NCBI GenBank assembly: GCA_019055375.1
Contig: JAHQIW010000051.1
Location: 62,001 to 126,000, forward strand
DNA: 64,000 nt
Direction: 5' to 3'
Origin: Parelaphostrongylus tenuis
Lineage: Eukaryota > Nematoda > Chromadorea > Rhabditida > Metastrongylidae
Below are positions 33,880 through 47,190 of the stretch, one piece after another. Below the pieces are notes generated by a model that was not told the origin of the DNA, made no database searches, and was given only the letters and a program-made list of their open reading frames with translations. Each line of letters starts with the position of its first letter. The stretch's first letter is position 1. A program made the translations under genes and the position numbers.

Positions 33880-34115
33880 AAGAGAATTGAGCGGTGAGCA
33901 AAAATACGACCCCAGGCGGGAGTCGAACCTGCGTTTCATTCATGCCGGAGATACGTGCTACCACACAACACAGAGGTACATTTGTCCTGTCACTAATTCT
34001 TGAACATCTCTGTGTTAGCTGTCATCCACCAACCTTCAATGGGTTTGGTGGGGCATGCGATTTCGTTTTATAAACCCAGTTGAGCTAACAGTCTATAGTT
34101 TTCACTGCATTTTTC
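33880..34115. repeat. SINE-like unit with a tRNA B-box, between short direct repeats
   Basis: The reverse strand carries GCAGGTTCGACTCCCGCC, the T-arm/B-box of tRNA genes. The unit is flanked by related sequences CTGCATTTTTCGCTGTGTTA (33841) and CTGCATTTTTCGTGTGTTA (34108). No complete tRNA can be folded by eye. Confidence 0.6.
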
Positions 34116-34127
34116 GTGTGTTATGAT

Positions 34128-34382
34128 GAAATATATTTATACATGAAATATATAATATATAAATGTAAGTAATTAAATGAATATATGAATAAATATATGA
34201 AAAATCAATAAACAACATAATAATATAAATGATAATGTAATAATATACTTGATTATTAACGTTATAATTAACATAAAATAATAATCATAAGATAATTATT
34301 TTAATAAAATAATACAATATAAAAATATTGATATATTAAATTAATACATAAGTAAATATATAATTTTTATATAAAAAATCAG
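34128..34382. repeat. AT-only low-complexity tract
   Basis: About 250 bases are almost free of G and C, with overlapping TATAT, ATAAT and TTAAT words and no fixed period. A simple slippage origin is likely; it could also act as an easily unwound region. Confidence 0.85.
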
Positions 34383-35990
34383 AATACGTTAGGTAATCCT
34401 GAGGATGAATGAAAGCGAGTAAATCTCAAGGCTAACTTCTTATTATTGCCGGCATTGGTCGAGTAATTCCGTTTTCTTAATGAGCAGACACAAAGCAGAC
34501 ACAAATCTCAATTGGTTGTTAATACAGTTTATTATCCAATGTTATTTTTTTTCTTGCTATATCACTGTTCCTGCAACCTGCGACGACAGCTTCTGTGGAT
34601 ATAATGTGATAACAACCTCCTGCCTGATTATTAAGAAAGCAGTGTGATATCAAATAAAAGCGAATGGCCAAAAGAATTCTGAGTTGATAGCAATTCGTAT
34701 AGTTAGTTTTAGTCGAACACTCTCACAAATAGCCATGCAACGAGAAAACGTCATCGAATGTTCTCAAGGAGTGACTCTAATTTTATCTGAGTGCGTCGAT
34801 TGATGAAGTGGAATGCAATTGGTGTAGTAGTTGCGGCATATGACGAATTCTACGATTAGCCGTAAAAGTTGTTTTTGAGTTATCCCTCTCCGCTCTTACT
34901 TGGTGTCATTTCCTCTGCTGAAAGCCTTATCGGCTTGAATTACTGTCCCAAATATATGGGTCGCTGTGAGTTGAAGAAAAGTGTTAGCGGAGAAATCGAC
35001 AATGAAATAGGTTGAGATGACCTCATTATGATTTAGGCAAGGACCTCTTTTACAATCTAAAAAATGCAGTTGCACTAGTCTCATGAGAGGCCTCAAAACT
35101 GAAGCAGTCAAGGACTGTTTCAAGAAATTTTTCCAATACACCTCCTTAACTTCTTCAAGCAGACGAGAATGGCAATAGCGAAGAAGGATGAGCCGAGTGA
35201 ATTGTGATAAAAGAATTTCTGCCTTCATTCGACTGATTTTTGAGAATCTTATTAGAGGGCTTTGATATATTTTTACAAACTTTTCACTGAGCCTTTTTTT
35301 TCGATGTTTGATATCAAATATTAGTGGTATGCGTGAGTTTCGGCGGTTTTGCCCGTCTCACCAGTAACACGCGCCCCCACTATGCAAAGCGAAAACATAC
35401 CACAGTGCTCGTCAAGCTAAATATTTCATGTTGCATCGGCTTGTTCTCACTCGATATTTTGCGGCTACTATCATATTTGAACTTTTTAGTGGTATTAAGT
35501 AGGTTTTCAAAGTACAAGACCTGTGATCACATTTTATTGTGGGGATCACAGTACCTCTAGCATTCGATTCATCTCCCCACCCCAAGGGCCTTCGAACACC
35601 TCGTGTGTAGTATCAATTACTACATGGGCATTTTGTCTTTTTTAAGAAGTAAAACACTATTCGCGTAGAACTTGTTGCAATTTTGAATAGCCGGGCTAAG
35701 GAGCTCCCAGGTGATTGAAACAGAGTATTGGGAGGGATCACTCCATCACATCGTTTCGTAAACGTGCATCAATGATCACTGGCTACCGTCGTCCCCTCTC
35801 TTCTCAAATAAGTAAATGAAAAAAATTGAAGTTTTGGAAAAACAATGGAAGTAGTAAGAAGATGTTTTACTTTATTTAGAGCTATTGAGTGTCAGATTCT
35901 TTTGAAACAAGATTAGCAGCTCTAAGCTGAAAAATTTAACTTGCAGAAGGATCAACTGCGGTCATAAGGCAACATGAACATGTGCGAAAT
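34383..35990. other. gene-free stretch
   Basis: An open frame of 110 codons on the minus strand (35228-34896) has no recognisable domain, splice context or known motif. Nothing else was seen. Confidence 0.4.
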
Positions 35991-35992
35991 GG

Positions 35993-37510
35993 ATGCATTT
36001 TATTAAAAGTTTGAGGAAGTTATCCACAAAGAAAGGGCGAATCTTATCAATTGTTTTCGCAGATTTTCCGAACAGAGAATGTCATATCTGCAGTACGTCT
36101 CTTCAATGCAAACTCATATTTCTAGAAGAAATAAAGCCGACTTTGGGCGCTGTGGCACCGCGACACATGCATAAATCAACCATATACCCACAAGTGGAAG
36201 ATCTAGTCTACAGTAGTCCGCCATTTTCTATTCACTCCGATCACTGCATTCTTCTAGCTAGGATTCGGTTCAGCTGTAAGCCGGAAATAATTCAAGAAAT
36301 AGATTAAGGATAAAAACAAGCCGTTTTGATGAAAACAGTCTGGACAAAATTTCGTTCAAACATGATTGGCAAATTAATGAAGATCCACGCAGACTACGAG
36401 CTGTTTGTGGAAGACTGAAGACTGTGCCAAGTTTGCCAATCACTCAAACAAGAAGTTCAGATCGCAACTCCATTACCTTTGAGGAGTTGCTCGAAAAAAG
36501 GATGGATCGAAGCTTGATTGTAAAGCAACACTTTAAGCTCTTGTAATATTGTATGCTGGCTGCAAAAGAGCTTTGCAGGAGGATCTACACTGGCACAGCC
36601 AGAACAAAATATTGTGAGCAGCGCAAAAAAAATTTAGTCTAAAGAAGTGCCGTCGGGTTTTGTACGAGTAGTGTTCCGCTTTCAGCAGTGATACGCGATA
36701 ATGACTTTATTTAAGCCATTGAAATCACCACTGGAGAAAGATGGTTCAAAATTACACCTGAAGTATGAGTTGCGATGGAAAGCATGAAGAAAGGCACAAC
36801 TCGAAACTCGATGACATCAATACGGACTTCCTGAGAGGTGGAGGCCACAATCAACATGCACTTGTCGCGTCACATATGGCATCTTACCTTCAAAAGAGGA
36901 AAATCCACACCAATGGAGAACTTTGCGCACACTCATACTCCACAAAAAGGTGACCAAAGGAACCTTCGTGACTATCACCTGATTTGGTCGATCAGTGCGC
37001 TTTACAAGCGCTCTACAAAGATTATTGTTTTGCTTATGTCAAGGACTTCAGATGTGGCACATCAGTGAAGCAAGTAGGACTTCGGAAAGACTCCTGTTGC
37101 ATGAATCACATCCAACCGCATTGAAGATCACAGAAGTCTGTCAGGAATACTCCATATCCTTGATAGTGACTTTTGCGAAGGTTTTTGTTGCGTCGAACAA
37201 ATGCGGTACTATCAGCGCCTGTCGGCTGAGGAGTGAATCCATCATACATGAGAACTCTAGCGGACTATTGTTGTGAATGAACCTCAAAAATACAGATTTC
37301 TCATTTATTCCATACCACATCATTTGAATCGACAAGGCGATAAAATTATGCCGAAGCTGTTCAGAGCCGCATGAGTGGAATGAAGTCGCTCAATTGAGAT
37401 GAGAACGGCATACGTATTAATGGAAAATCTCATTCAGATTTTCGTTCCAATTGACGATATCATTGTTGTGAAAAGAACTAGTAAAACAGAGAATGCTTAA
37501 TAAGTCAACG
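35993..37510 (+). pseudogene. degenerate non-LTR retrotransposon (RTE-like endonuclease and reverse transcriptase)
   Basis: The plus strand, across several frames, reads the end of an endonuclease domain (SDHCILLARIRFS, about 36230), then blocks typical of the reverse transcriptase: DFLRGGGHNQHAL and ASYLQKRKI (36830-36900), GDQRNLRDYHLIWSISALYK (36950-37015), EVCQEYSISLIVTF (37135-37175), RQGDKIMPKLF (about 37330), then GIRINGKSHSDFR (about 37405). Stops and frameshifts break it throughout. The canonical FADD catalytic block is reduced to a damaged FVPIDDI. The 3' part continues beyond a later insertion, at 38600-38990. Confidence 0.85.
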
Positions 37511-37587
37511 AAGAGGAAAAAAGATTGTACTACGCATAACTCGCATGAAAACCCACTCTATGAAAAAACAGTTCTTCTTGATTAGGT

Positions 37588-38470
37588 CGGAACAAATGAA
37601 AACCGATCTATCTCATTCGCTGGAGAGGAGCTTTTCATAGGAGTGTTAGTGACCACTCGAAAACTGAGGCTTGAGTCTGCCGCCCCACGTCGCCGATTTT
37701 TCAAAACACCCTTTATAACGTTGTAGCATCCAGACCAAAAATAATTTTTCCACTCACCTTTCCCTTCATTTTTATCATGCATATGATTCGATGAAGCCGA
37801 AAAGCATATCAATGTGTAGAAAAATTTTTGTAGTATCTTAATCAAGCGTTTTATCTGGACCTTCCATTAAAACGAAGGACAATTTCCCAATTGAAAAACA
37901 ATATATCGAGGGTCCCTTCTCGCCCCGCTTCATTCCACTCCCCTGACAGCGCCATTGTCTTGTCAAATAGCCCTTGAACAACGTTACCTTAAGTGCAAAA
38001 CTTGATTCTATTTTTCCTGCTAAACCGTGTTTCCGGAAAACAAGCACATTGCTAAAATCACAAAATATTACGCTATCAGATTACTGATAGTCTAAGGAAA
38101 GAGCTTCGTCCAAAAAGCGAGATTTGAAGCACAGTTCAAAGGATCGGAGGAAATCAAGAGGTCAGAAGAGCTTTTAAAAAAGCAAGCACATTTTTGAGGT
38201 CTTTGAAGCTTGTGCTATAGTTTGAGTACTAGCACCCTAGGGAAAGAGCTTTGTCCAGCGAAATATGAGCGAAATTAGAGAAGAAAACACGTGATTTCAT
38301 AAAACATAAACAATGGTTTTATTTTGAATGTTACACCGTTATAAAGGGTTGTTTTAGAAAATCGGTGCCATGGTGATGTAGCCTGAAGTTTCAACTTTCG
38401 AATGGCTAGAAACATTCTTATGAGAATTTCTTCTCCAGCGAATGAGATCTAGTTTCCATTTGTTTCCTCC
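37588..38470. mobile_element. TIR element (CCCCACGTC family) inserted into the retroelement
   Basis: The left end (37588-37725: CATTCGCTGGAGAGGAG, CCGCCCCACGTCGCCG, CACCCTTTATAACG) and right end (38330-38470: CCGTTATAAAGGGTTGTTTT, TTCTTCTCCAGCGAATGAG) are inverted copies of each other. Internal sequence near 38075 (TTACTGATAGTCTAAGGA) matches the inside of the copy at 2596-3115. It separates the reverse-transcriptase core from its C-terminal part. Confidence 0.85.
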
Positions 38471-38599
38471 TAGTAAGAGAGAACCACAAATCTCTGCTGC
38501 AGTGGCGAATGAATAGAATTAGATGGTTCTCTGATCGTAAGAAACATTTTGCACGTGCACTTGAGTGTTCACTGATCAATCAAAACAATGGGTTCGCAT

Positions 38600-38990
38600 T
38601 TGGGCCTCTCAAATAAGCCGCTAACCAAACAACGGACCGAAGACTGCGTGTTCACCTTTCTGAATCAACAGTCTTCCCAGCACTTTGCTGTGCAGAATAG
38701 ACTTGTGCTAATAGTTCGACCATACCAAGAATATTGCAATCAATTGAGAAAGTGTTCAAATGATGACTTCTAAGTTTCAATCGGCACTCACAACACCTAG
38801 CCTGCTTGTGCAGCTCACATCTTCGGAACTTATGCTATCTTATTAATACAGAAGACTATTCAACGATAGCGCTGCAAGATGGGCCGGTCATATAGCATGG
38901 AGTACGGACGACAGATGGGCGAAGAGATTACAGAACAGTATGAGTCTAGCACCAGTCGCCATGGTCGACTATCGCGAGACAAAAACAACA
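38600..38990 (+). pseudogene. 3' part of the RTE-like retrotransposon
   Basis: At 38876-38960 the frame reads ARWAGHIAWSTDDRWAKRL, the conserved RWAGH...DDRW block near the C terminus of nematode RTE-type proteins. It continues the element at 35993-37510, with the TIR insertion between them. Confidence 0.75.
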
Positions 38991-39078
38991 ACTACAAAAA
39001 GCAATAGGAAGAAAACAATAGGAAAAAACAATGACTGCAAAAAACAATAGGAAAAAAACAATGACTGCAAATTTTTAG
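38990..39078. repeat. short tandem repeat of AACAATAGGAAAAA units
   Basis: About three imperfect copies of AAACAATAGGAAAAAACAAT, two of them followed by GACTGCAAA, stand in a row right after the retroelement 3' end. They may be part of its tail. Confidence 0.7.
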
Positions 39079-40156
39079 GTAGGTCATGATCACTCTTGCT
39101 GACTCAGAAAAATTGTTAAAGTCCAATGAATTCAAAAGGGTTTTTAGATTCTTTTCAAAAATTTGTATTTGGTGGGAATGTTGCTATCAAAAGGTGGGTT
39201 CGTTTGCACTACACAACGCTTTCCTTCAATCCACGTAGGAACACCATAGGTAGGCTACCCTCAGAGTTGCAACGAGATTTGTCTCGACCAGATTTTAGGA
39301 TATTCGTGAAGAAAAGATACCGCTCGCAGGCATTTATGGAGGATGAATGTGTGAAAGCGAGTCGAATGTGAGAACTGATGGCATCCGCACAATAGAAGTG
39401 GTAACAAGCCATGAAATGAAGTATGAAACAGTAACAACTGCTTGTAGATAAACATCTCTGAGTGGTAATGTGTGATTCTTAAGACATCGTTGTACACAAT
39501 AAATTTTAAGCTTTTGATGCAACATGAATTTAGCAAAGTTTTCTGATTTTTCGTAATGATTCTGGAGAACATCTAAGGTTATAACGCAAAATCACCCTCA
39601 TCACAGCTTTCATTGATGGCTTCATCATTAATTCGGATATATCAACAATTTTATCAAGTGGAATGAAATTATATGTCATTGATCATGGTTCTATAACATT
39701 ACTGTTCTGGCCGCGTGGTTGTGTCAAATGAGACTATGACTATGAATGTTTAGGAATGGTCTGGTGCGACTCAGTATTCAACTTGCTTGAGTCCTCCCAC
39801 TATTCCGTTTATTGATTTAGTACCTCGCTGTGACGCAGTGATGAATTTAAGCATTTAGACCGAAAGCGCAGCAAGAAATCCTTACTCTTAGGTAGGGTAG
39901 TCTATGGTAGGAATGAGTAAGTCATTCACATACATGGAGTAAAACTATACATCAACGATGCTGAGTAATCCGAAATTACGAGCCTCAGGCGAGGGTTGAA
40001 CCCACGTTTCAGCCCCCTGACTCCAACTATTAACGAGTAAGGTCTAATATGCAAACATTGGCTGATAAGCTGACTTTGTTTTGCATATTACTCAATAGCA
40101 AATGATATAGTTATAACATTATAACACTGCTAAAAGATCTGTAGAATAGAAACAAA

Positions 40157-40765
40157 TTGCTTGATAGTTGCTTTCCAGCCGTGCATGTAGTCTGTTTTGG
40201 GCACTTATACAATGCAGTGCAATTATATGCAAATATCTTTGTATGCATATTTTATATTGTTTTATTTCATATATTTTATTTTAAATATTCTATATGCACT
40301 GCGCCATTTCGTTCAGTCAGTTCCTTTGGATCTACCCCGTATATAGAGACGTTGACGACAAACGTTTTACATGCGCTTCTAGGTGATAAAATCACCAAAC
40401 AGGACACACGATTGCTCTTAGCTGGTAATCGTAAAATATCATACTTTTCTCAAGAAACTTGAAACGAAAGGTATGACGTTTTACGAATACCATCTAAGAG
40501 CAATAGAGTGTACAACAATGCCCTTCCAGTGATTTTATCAACTACCGGCTCGTGTAAAACATTCGTCGTCGACTCTTGTATGTAAGAGATAGATCCTCGA
40601 GGATCTGATTGAACCAAATGCACTGTGCAACTGAAGAGGCTGCAAGGCCGAAACACATGTATTGCACTGTATAAGTGCTTATAACAGACCTTATGCATGG
40701 CTCAAAAATAACTATCAGGCACATTGAAATGTTAGCGTTGTCTCAAAAAACACTTGATACGAATA
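40157..40765. repeat. large foldback element
   Basis: The left half (GATAGTTGCTTTCCAGCC, GCATGTAGTCTGTT, GGGCACTTATACAATGCAGT) is the complement of the right half (CACTGTATAAGTGCTTATAAC, TATGCATGGCTCAAAAATAA). The inner arms also pair: TTGCTCTTAGCTGGTAATCG with TACCATCTAAGAGCAATAG. The turn lies near 40450. It belongs to the same superfamily as 51080-51410 and 58400-58850. Confidence 0.85.
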
Positions 40766-43700
40766 GTCGTTAGATGGCAAATCGTCATCTGATTCACAAT
40801 AGTCTAAGGTTTGGAGTAAATGGTGACTTGGAAATGAAGTAAAATGATTAGACAGGATCTTCAAGGAAGCTAAAATGTCGAGGAAGCAAAGCTACTGTAT
40901 TGATACTCACATTATTCAATAAGACCGTACACCAATCATTCAGGTGGGCAAGTATCATTTCATATACATCATTGGCAGTAGTGGACGATGAAAGAATATA
41001 TTTGAGATGTGTTCATAATCAGCTTGAACCTAGCGAACAGATTTCTTGAGATCGTCGTCCCATTGTTCACCTACAAAATGAGGAAAAGGCTCAAGCAGCT
41101 CAAAAATGGCCCTAAGGGGGAGCATAAATACTAGGTCCACTAACTTTGTAATGACCACACGCTACGTTAAATGTCAAATAATGAACATATTCTGCTTTGC
41201 TTGTTCTCAGCTTTTTTCTTAGCAATGCAAAAGTACCATATATACCACTAGTTATATCAAGCGATGAGACGGAATAAAAACGTCTTAGTGCAGTTATTCT
41301 GGCGTAATTTCGCTCTATAATAGAGAAATCGATTAAGAATTGAAAAATTGCAAGGCCTATTGAGGAGAATTTGTTTATGATCGTAATGAAGTGACCAGCT
41401 GTTGACTGACCGCCAAAAACTTCCTTTTAGCCAAGGCTTTTCAAAATCTCATGAGCAAAGCAGAACATCAAAAGCGGGGAGAACACAAGAAAACTGAGCA
41501 ACGTATAAGTGTGACGTTTTTGCTAATGTAAGTGAAAATAGTAAACGATTAGAGGGAATTTTTACAAAACGCTCTTCAATTCGTCGAAAAGGCTCAGTTT
41601 TCAAATCAAGTGAAATAATCAACATAAGTAGCAGATAACGAGAGAAAAGTGGAATAAACAACTTTATCTACAACGTCGCGAGTATTTTGAACTGTTAAGG
41701 CGTGGCAGTTTTACGGCAAAGTTGTAGGGAATTTCTAAGATAAACTTCAAGGTACTGGTCAACAAATGATGTTAATACTTTAAAGTCACAATCCATGGGA
41801 ATCATCTTTATCAAAAAATCTACTCAGTCCAACTCTCATTAAACTCATCGTTCATCAATAAACCACAGTGTATCCAGCTCTTCACGATTAGACATGACCT
41901 TTGTCAATACAACGACTCCTATATACTGGTTGGAACACATTAAATGGATAGAATGAAAGCTTCTAAATTGAGAATATGCATATTAGCCCATATTTCAATT
42001 TATTAGCTGAGATAAATAGCGTTTTATTCAACAAATGTTTGCCCATATTGTATAAGTATGGTGAAATTGCAATTTTTCTATGAGATAATAAATATTCTTT
42101 TCCTCATATACCAAATCCCACATTCCAAATATGGAAGCAAATGAACAACCTAAATTTCGTAACACAGGACACAACAATGTTCTGTGTGCAGCTGCCGACC
42201 ACAAGTTGAATTTTCCTAACTTTGGATTACTTTCTCAGTTTTTTGTAATTTCAATTGCGAACATAATGGAAATCAAAAGGACTTTTTACAAAGTACATTT
42301 ATGTGCACACATAAACACACATTATGTATATACTATATATACGCATATTATGTACATGTAGCAGAAAGTCTTCCTTGAATCTATGACTTTGAAGATCCCT
42401 GAATATTCGAGTAATTGATAAATCATTGTGAATCAAAAATACCAGTTTCGGGTGCTATTAGATAGAACGCTGTTCATTCCACAAGCACTAACGAATTGAC
42501 GGCCACTGTCACTTTTTCGGAGCCCTGTGTGACGCCCCACTTTTTTCATGGCAAGCGCAGTCATCCGAATAGATTTCATATCACTTTCAAACAAATCGCT
42601 TAGTATCAACTTTGTGCTAACTTATGATAGATGTCAACTTGCAAGGGCCTACGCAGTATAAGAAGCCAACGTAAATAAGAGGACATGAGATTGATCTTTC
42701 AGAGAGGCGTGAACAATCGAGCCTTTCAAATCAAGCGAACGAGTTCTTTCATTTAACGAAAACAAGAAAGCATCTAGCAACGATTGAGGTTCAATGATGT
42801 TCACTCAGAACTGAGCTAGACTTTGTGCTTTAGAAAAATTTATTTAGCTTATCATCACTATACTTTAGAAGATTGATTGTGAGAGTATTAAAGACCACTA
42901 ACCCTCTGAAAGAACATTCGAACCAACTCACTCTCATTAGGATTGTGACTCATCTTCAAAAATGTTGAATACCAGGTCTTAAAGACATGAATGGAGCATC
43001 CCTAATTCGAATGCTTAAAGTATCAAATTATAATAAAGTCATGAACACGGCTCTGGACGATATGGAAATGTTCAATTCAGCTAAACATTGATAGAATCCT
43101 TACCAAATGGAAGTAAATCAATGAACATATCACAAATTTAGTTTAAGAACAGCATTCTGAGATAAGGCTAGAGCGACGAATAAATTGAGCAACAAATTTT
43201 CAATTTTGTACTAAAAGACGACACAGCATTTCAAAAAAGGTCCAAGCAATCTGGACTGACCAGCTGTTTTGTGAGTCCGAACTGTCCAGGTGTGAGCTCG
43301 GAGAAACGGCACAGTCCGCCCTGCATTATGCCACACATCTCACGCTCGTTTCTTTTTCGAACTTCTGGGCTCTCAGTTGCTGAAAATTCGTACATTCAAT
43401 TTACGAACTGTGATTATGCTAGCCCAAATGGAAGCTTGCCCATTGAAATCCACGTTTGTACATGTGCATCAATATTCTGAAAGAAGATGAACGATAGAAA
43501 AGCTTAACAAAAATCCAATCGATTCATTAGGACTATGGGTACGCCAGGCAAATTTGGGTACAACTATAAAAGAATTTTTTAGGGAAGCCCACGGCTGGGA
43601 TTACAGGATTATAGGTTTCTGTAGAACAACTTGTGTTTCCTACTTTCTTGGCTATACTCTTTCAATAAATTTTGGAAAGAAAAAAGTGTCTGATAAAATG

Positions 43701-44739
43701 CTGTCATGGAACAAAAGGTTATTTATGCTTTGAAAAATAAGTGGAACAAACATAATATGATGGTAGAAGACTTTCGCAAACAGAGTACGCTCTTCTAGGT
43801 TTTTTGAGCTATTTCTTAATTCAGAGCAGAGTATTTGAGTGAAAGAAAAACTAGATGAACGTCGAAGATACTTTTTATGAAGGCAAATCCGTTTAGATGA
43901 GTATGGGTGACTGAGCTGTTGTACATGCTTCAGCAACATGGGCGATTCTCGCGGGAAATCAGCGACCTATTAGACGAATCCCGGCATCGCTCTTCCCGCA
44001 CTCCTCATGAACGTAACAGAACTGAAAGTCAGTGAAATTTGACGAAATGTAGGCCTCAGATAAGGAACGATGTAAAGAAAGTAGTGAAGATTTGTTCATG
44101 AATGAGTGAACGGCATAGATTTACAGGCGAGTATGGGGCGATCTCTAGAATAAAGGTTACAAAAAGTTCTGTAGTGGACAGGTCAACTTCAGAAGCGTTG
44201 ATTAAGTAACTTCAAATATATAGAAGAAATAAAATGACCAATCAGAACAGATAGTAAACGTATGCACAAATAAACATCAGTGAAAACTTCAGTGAAACGA
44301 AAACTCCTCTACGACTGACTAACAGAATTGTGGACTGCTTTGTGAATTCTATGGATGGCGCTCTCAAGGCACTAAACAAAGATCTTTCACGGCAGGAACT
44401 TGATCAAGATTTTTGTTGGCCATAAAAAAATATGTGGTAACTCTTTAATTTCATTTATTGCAAACTCACTAAGAGAATGTGCAGCTTTTCGCGTGTGAAT
44501 GCTTGAGAGATGTGTTGTGTTTTCGACTATATGAAGCACCATTGAAGTGACTGGAATGCTTTTCCGCCTGTATGATGAGCTCCTGGTATCTAATAATGTA
44601 TCATCAGTGTTGTCACTTTTGTAGCCACGTTTGATACCATATGCCGACCTCGGAAAGATGTAAGTTTTATTGAATCGTGAACACAGCGATCAAAAAAGGC
44701 GCAGACGACACTTCATGTCGTCAAGTTTTGATGTACTGT

Positions 44740-44850
44740 CTCCCCTTTCCTACTATTTAAGGTGGCTAGTGGGACGCGTGGCTTTGACGAGGCAAGCGAG
44801 ATCGCAGAAACATACGTAAGGCACTGACATAACGAACCTTTGATACGACT
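44740..44850. repeat. fragment of the foldback family seen at 59640-60265
   Basis: GGTGGCTAGTGGGACGCGTG, GACGAGGCAAGCGAGATCGC and CATACGTAAGGCACTG run parallel to GTGGGACGTGTGGCACTGATGAAGCGG and its continuation near 60170-60230. Confidence 0.45.
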
Positions 44851-46929
44851 AAAGTCGGACTCTCTAAATAAACTGAGCTATATTCTTTGCGAATTCACTG
44901 AGGACAGCCAATATCATCTTCCCCTGTGTTCGGTGTAAGCATCGTTAATTCGGTAAAACATGATAGATTCAATGTGTTTTTAGCTGAACTAATGACGAAT
45001 TTACTAGCAAATCACAATTTGGAAAAGAGACTTGTTTCAATTGAGAGGCACTCAAATCAAACAGTGTGCACGTCATCCGCCGTATTCAGTTGCACTTCAC
45101 TCCCACCAATTCTCCTCCTTCTGAAAAAACATTGGACTTTAACCCCTAGAGTCAGTGATTTGACTGGGAAACAAAGTAGTTTCGTAATAAGATAATAAGG
45201 TGTTTTCATCCCTGATTATCATCATCAACCAGGAAGTTTGTTATTTGCGATGGCAGTTTTGCGCATAACTAATATCGTTTCTTGAGAAAATGTGGTAACG
45301 GAGATGATCTTCTGTTTTCTACTTACATCATCTTTTTTTGAGCAAAATAGCTGCGTCAGCGTCGGATCTGTTTTCGTGTTTTTCAAGCGAGAACTCGTCC
45401 TCAATTACTTAGTTTCATGGTATTCATTTCTTCCAAAAAAACTTTATAGATAATTACTTGCCGTCTGGTAAAATTGAATCTCTAAATAGATGAAATGTTC
45501 GCCGTAGTTTAATCGAGTCAATTTCAAAAGAGGAACTTTGTCGAATGAGAAATATTTGAGGACGAATGTATGACAAAAAAGAAGATAATGACGTGATGGA
45601 AGCAAAGTGTAAAACATTTTTGGACTCTTTTCAGTCCACTGATAATGCAATGCCCTGAAAAGCCTTATAATGTCATCAAAGTAGTTTTTGTCATTGCCTG
45701 GAATCCGCTTACATCATTACTCCTCCTTTGTACTGTAGTTGGACAGATGACTAATAGATTCGAATGAACATAAGTTAAAGAAAAAGAATTATTGCGAAGC
45801 TATCAAAAGAGACTCCCAAATGACACAAGAGTGCGAAATGATCTTCTGATTGCTCATAATTTCGTATGACTTTGAAAGAAAGGTGGACGTCAGCTGTCAC
45901 TTTGAAACTTGTTACCTCAAACGGCCAATTTACCTGCATTCTTGGATTGCTAAAAAAATTGCAAAGGGAGTAGATTGTAATTATGACAAGGAAGTATTCG
46001 AACATACGATAAAAGGAAGTACTACTCAGAAATTAAACATCATATTATTTCGACTCTTTTCCGTGATTTGTCCTCTTCAAGACATAATCGATCTATTGAA
46101 TGGTCCGTCGTCATACTGGGAGAATCAGTATTACCACAGCAAACTTCTCTGCTTTCCAAATAATCCGATGACCGATGAAGTGGAGATCTAGATGTATGAC
46201 TACCCTGTGATAATGGAAAATCACGTTCAACCAGCATAGAACGGTGCCACTCAAATCATTTGTGGCAGATCCACCAGCGGTGATTGCACATAAATGCAAG
46301 TCCCATAACATCGCTTGAAAGCAAATAGGAGAATGGAAGAAGTACTGAAACCGGCTCACCATCACCGATAAGAAGTAGTTATTCAGGTATCACAGAATGT
46401 AGAAGGCTGACATCGCATTGGCATTAATGTTGCTCATCAGGAGCACGATGTTGTTTTGACCTTGCACAGAGCTCATCAGAACTCTCATCTCTGCGGAGTC
46501 GAAAAATCGCTACCATAGATGTTTGGGAATGTATACTCTTTGTAACCCTAGTGAGAATGTTCTAGCAGGGTTATCCCAGAAGTCTCGAAAGGGTCTACTG
46601 GACCGTCTTTCAACAACATTCTAAAAGAGCGCGAAAATCTAAAGGGAGCAGCAGCATCCACACTCGAAAATCCAGAAGATCACCCACGGGTGACAAATAA
46701 ATACCTACCTAATTGATACTCAACGACCCGCCTTCACTGATAGTGTGAGCCATCAGCACAAATAGCCTGTACTGGTCAAGCTGTTTTGTTACCTGAAGTC
46801 CCGAGGTAAGTGTAGCCGTGGTTTCTCTAGGTTGTCGTCACATCAGAACAATCGCCGGCCCTTGTAAATCAGAAGAACATTACAATCTTTCGATTAGAAG
46901 CTACCGAGACGGTGGCTAATCCTGGTAGG

Positions 46930-47190
46930 GTTTACTATTAGTTAGGTTTTCCGGGTTGAAACTTCAGACTCTTTATCAGTTTGGGTGGCCCTCCAATGTG
47001 GGGAAGGTTCAAGCCAGAAGTACTCCATACTCCGACACCCAGAAGCACTTTTAAGCCACGATCAGACGGTAACCTTTTGGTAGGGGATCTAAATAACGAA
47101 TCAAATATAGGAGTGATGGGAACAGCACAGTAGATGTGAAGGTGGGTTTCTGAAAAAAAGCGTAACTTAGCAAGTAAGTGAACCATATGA
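46930..47190. repeat. dispersed repeat shared with 61890-62060
   Basis: Both contain a TGGGAMCGYACAGYAGATGTGAA-like core, followed by GGGT(T/C)(T/C)CTGTGAAAAAA-like sequence. The second copy lies in intron 1 of the phosphatase gene. Its nature is unknown. Confidence 0.5.

Noticed and set aside
33905..33985. tRNA gene on the minus strand
   Set aside because: A good B-box, but no complete cloverleaf; the unit is repeated elsewhere with the same flanks.
34896..35228. 110-codon minus-strand frame
   Set aside because: No recognisable domain or splice context; could be repeat-derived, but support is lacking.
45850..46191. 113-codon plus-strand frame
   Set aside because: No motif, and no neighbouring exon in phase; length is within chance for this AT content.
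46640..47190. Second RTE-like endonuclease region
   Set aside because: Some words hinted at it, but no conserved endonuclease block could be read; only the similarity to 61890-62060 is kept.
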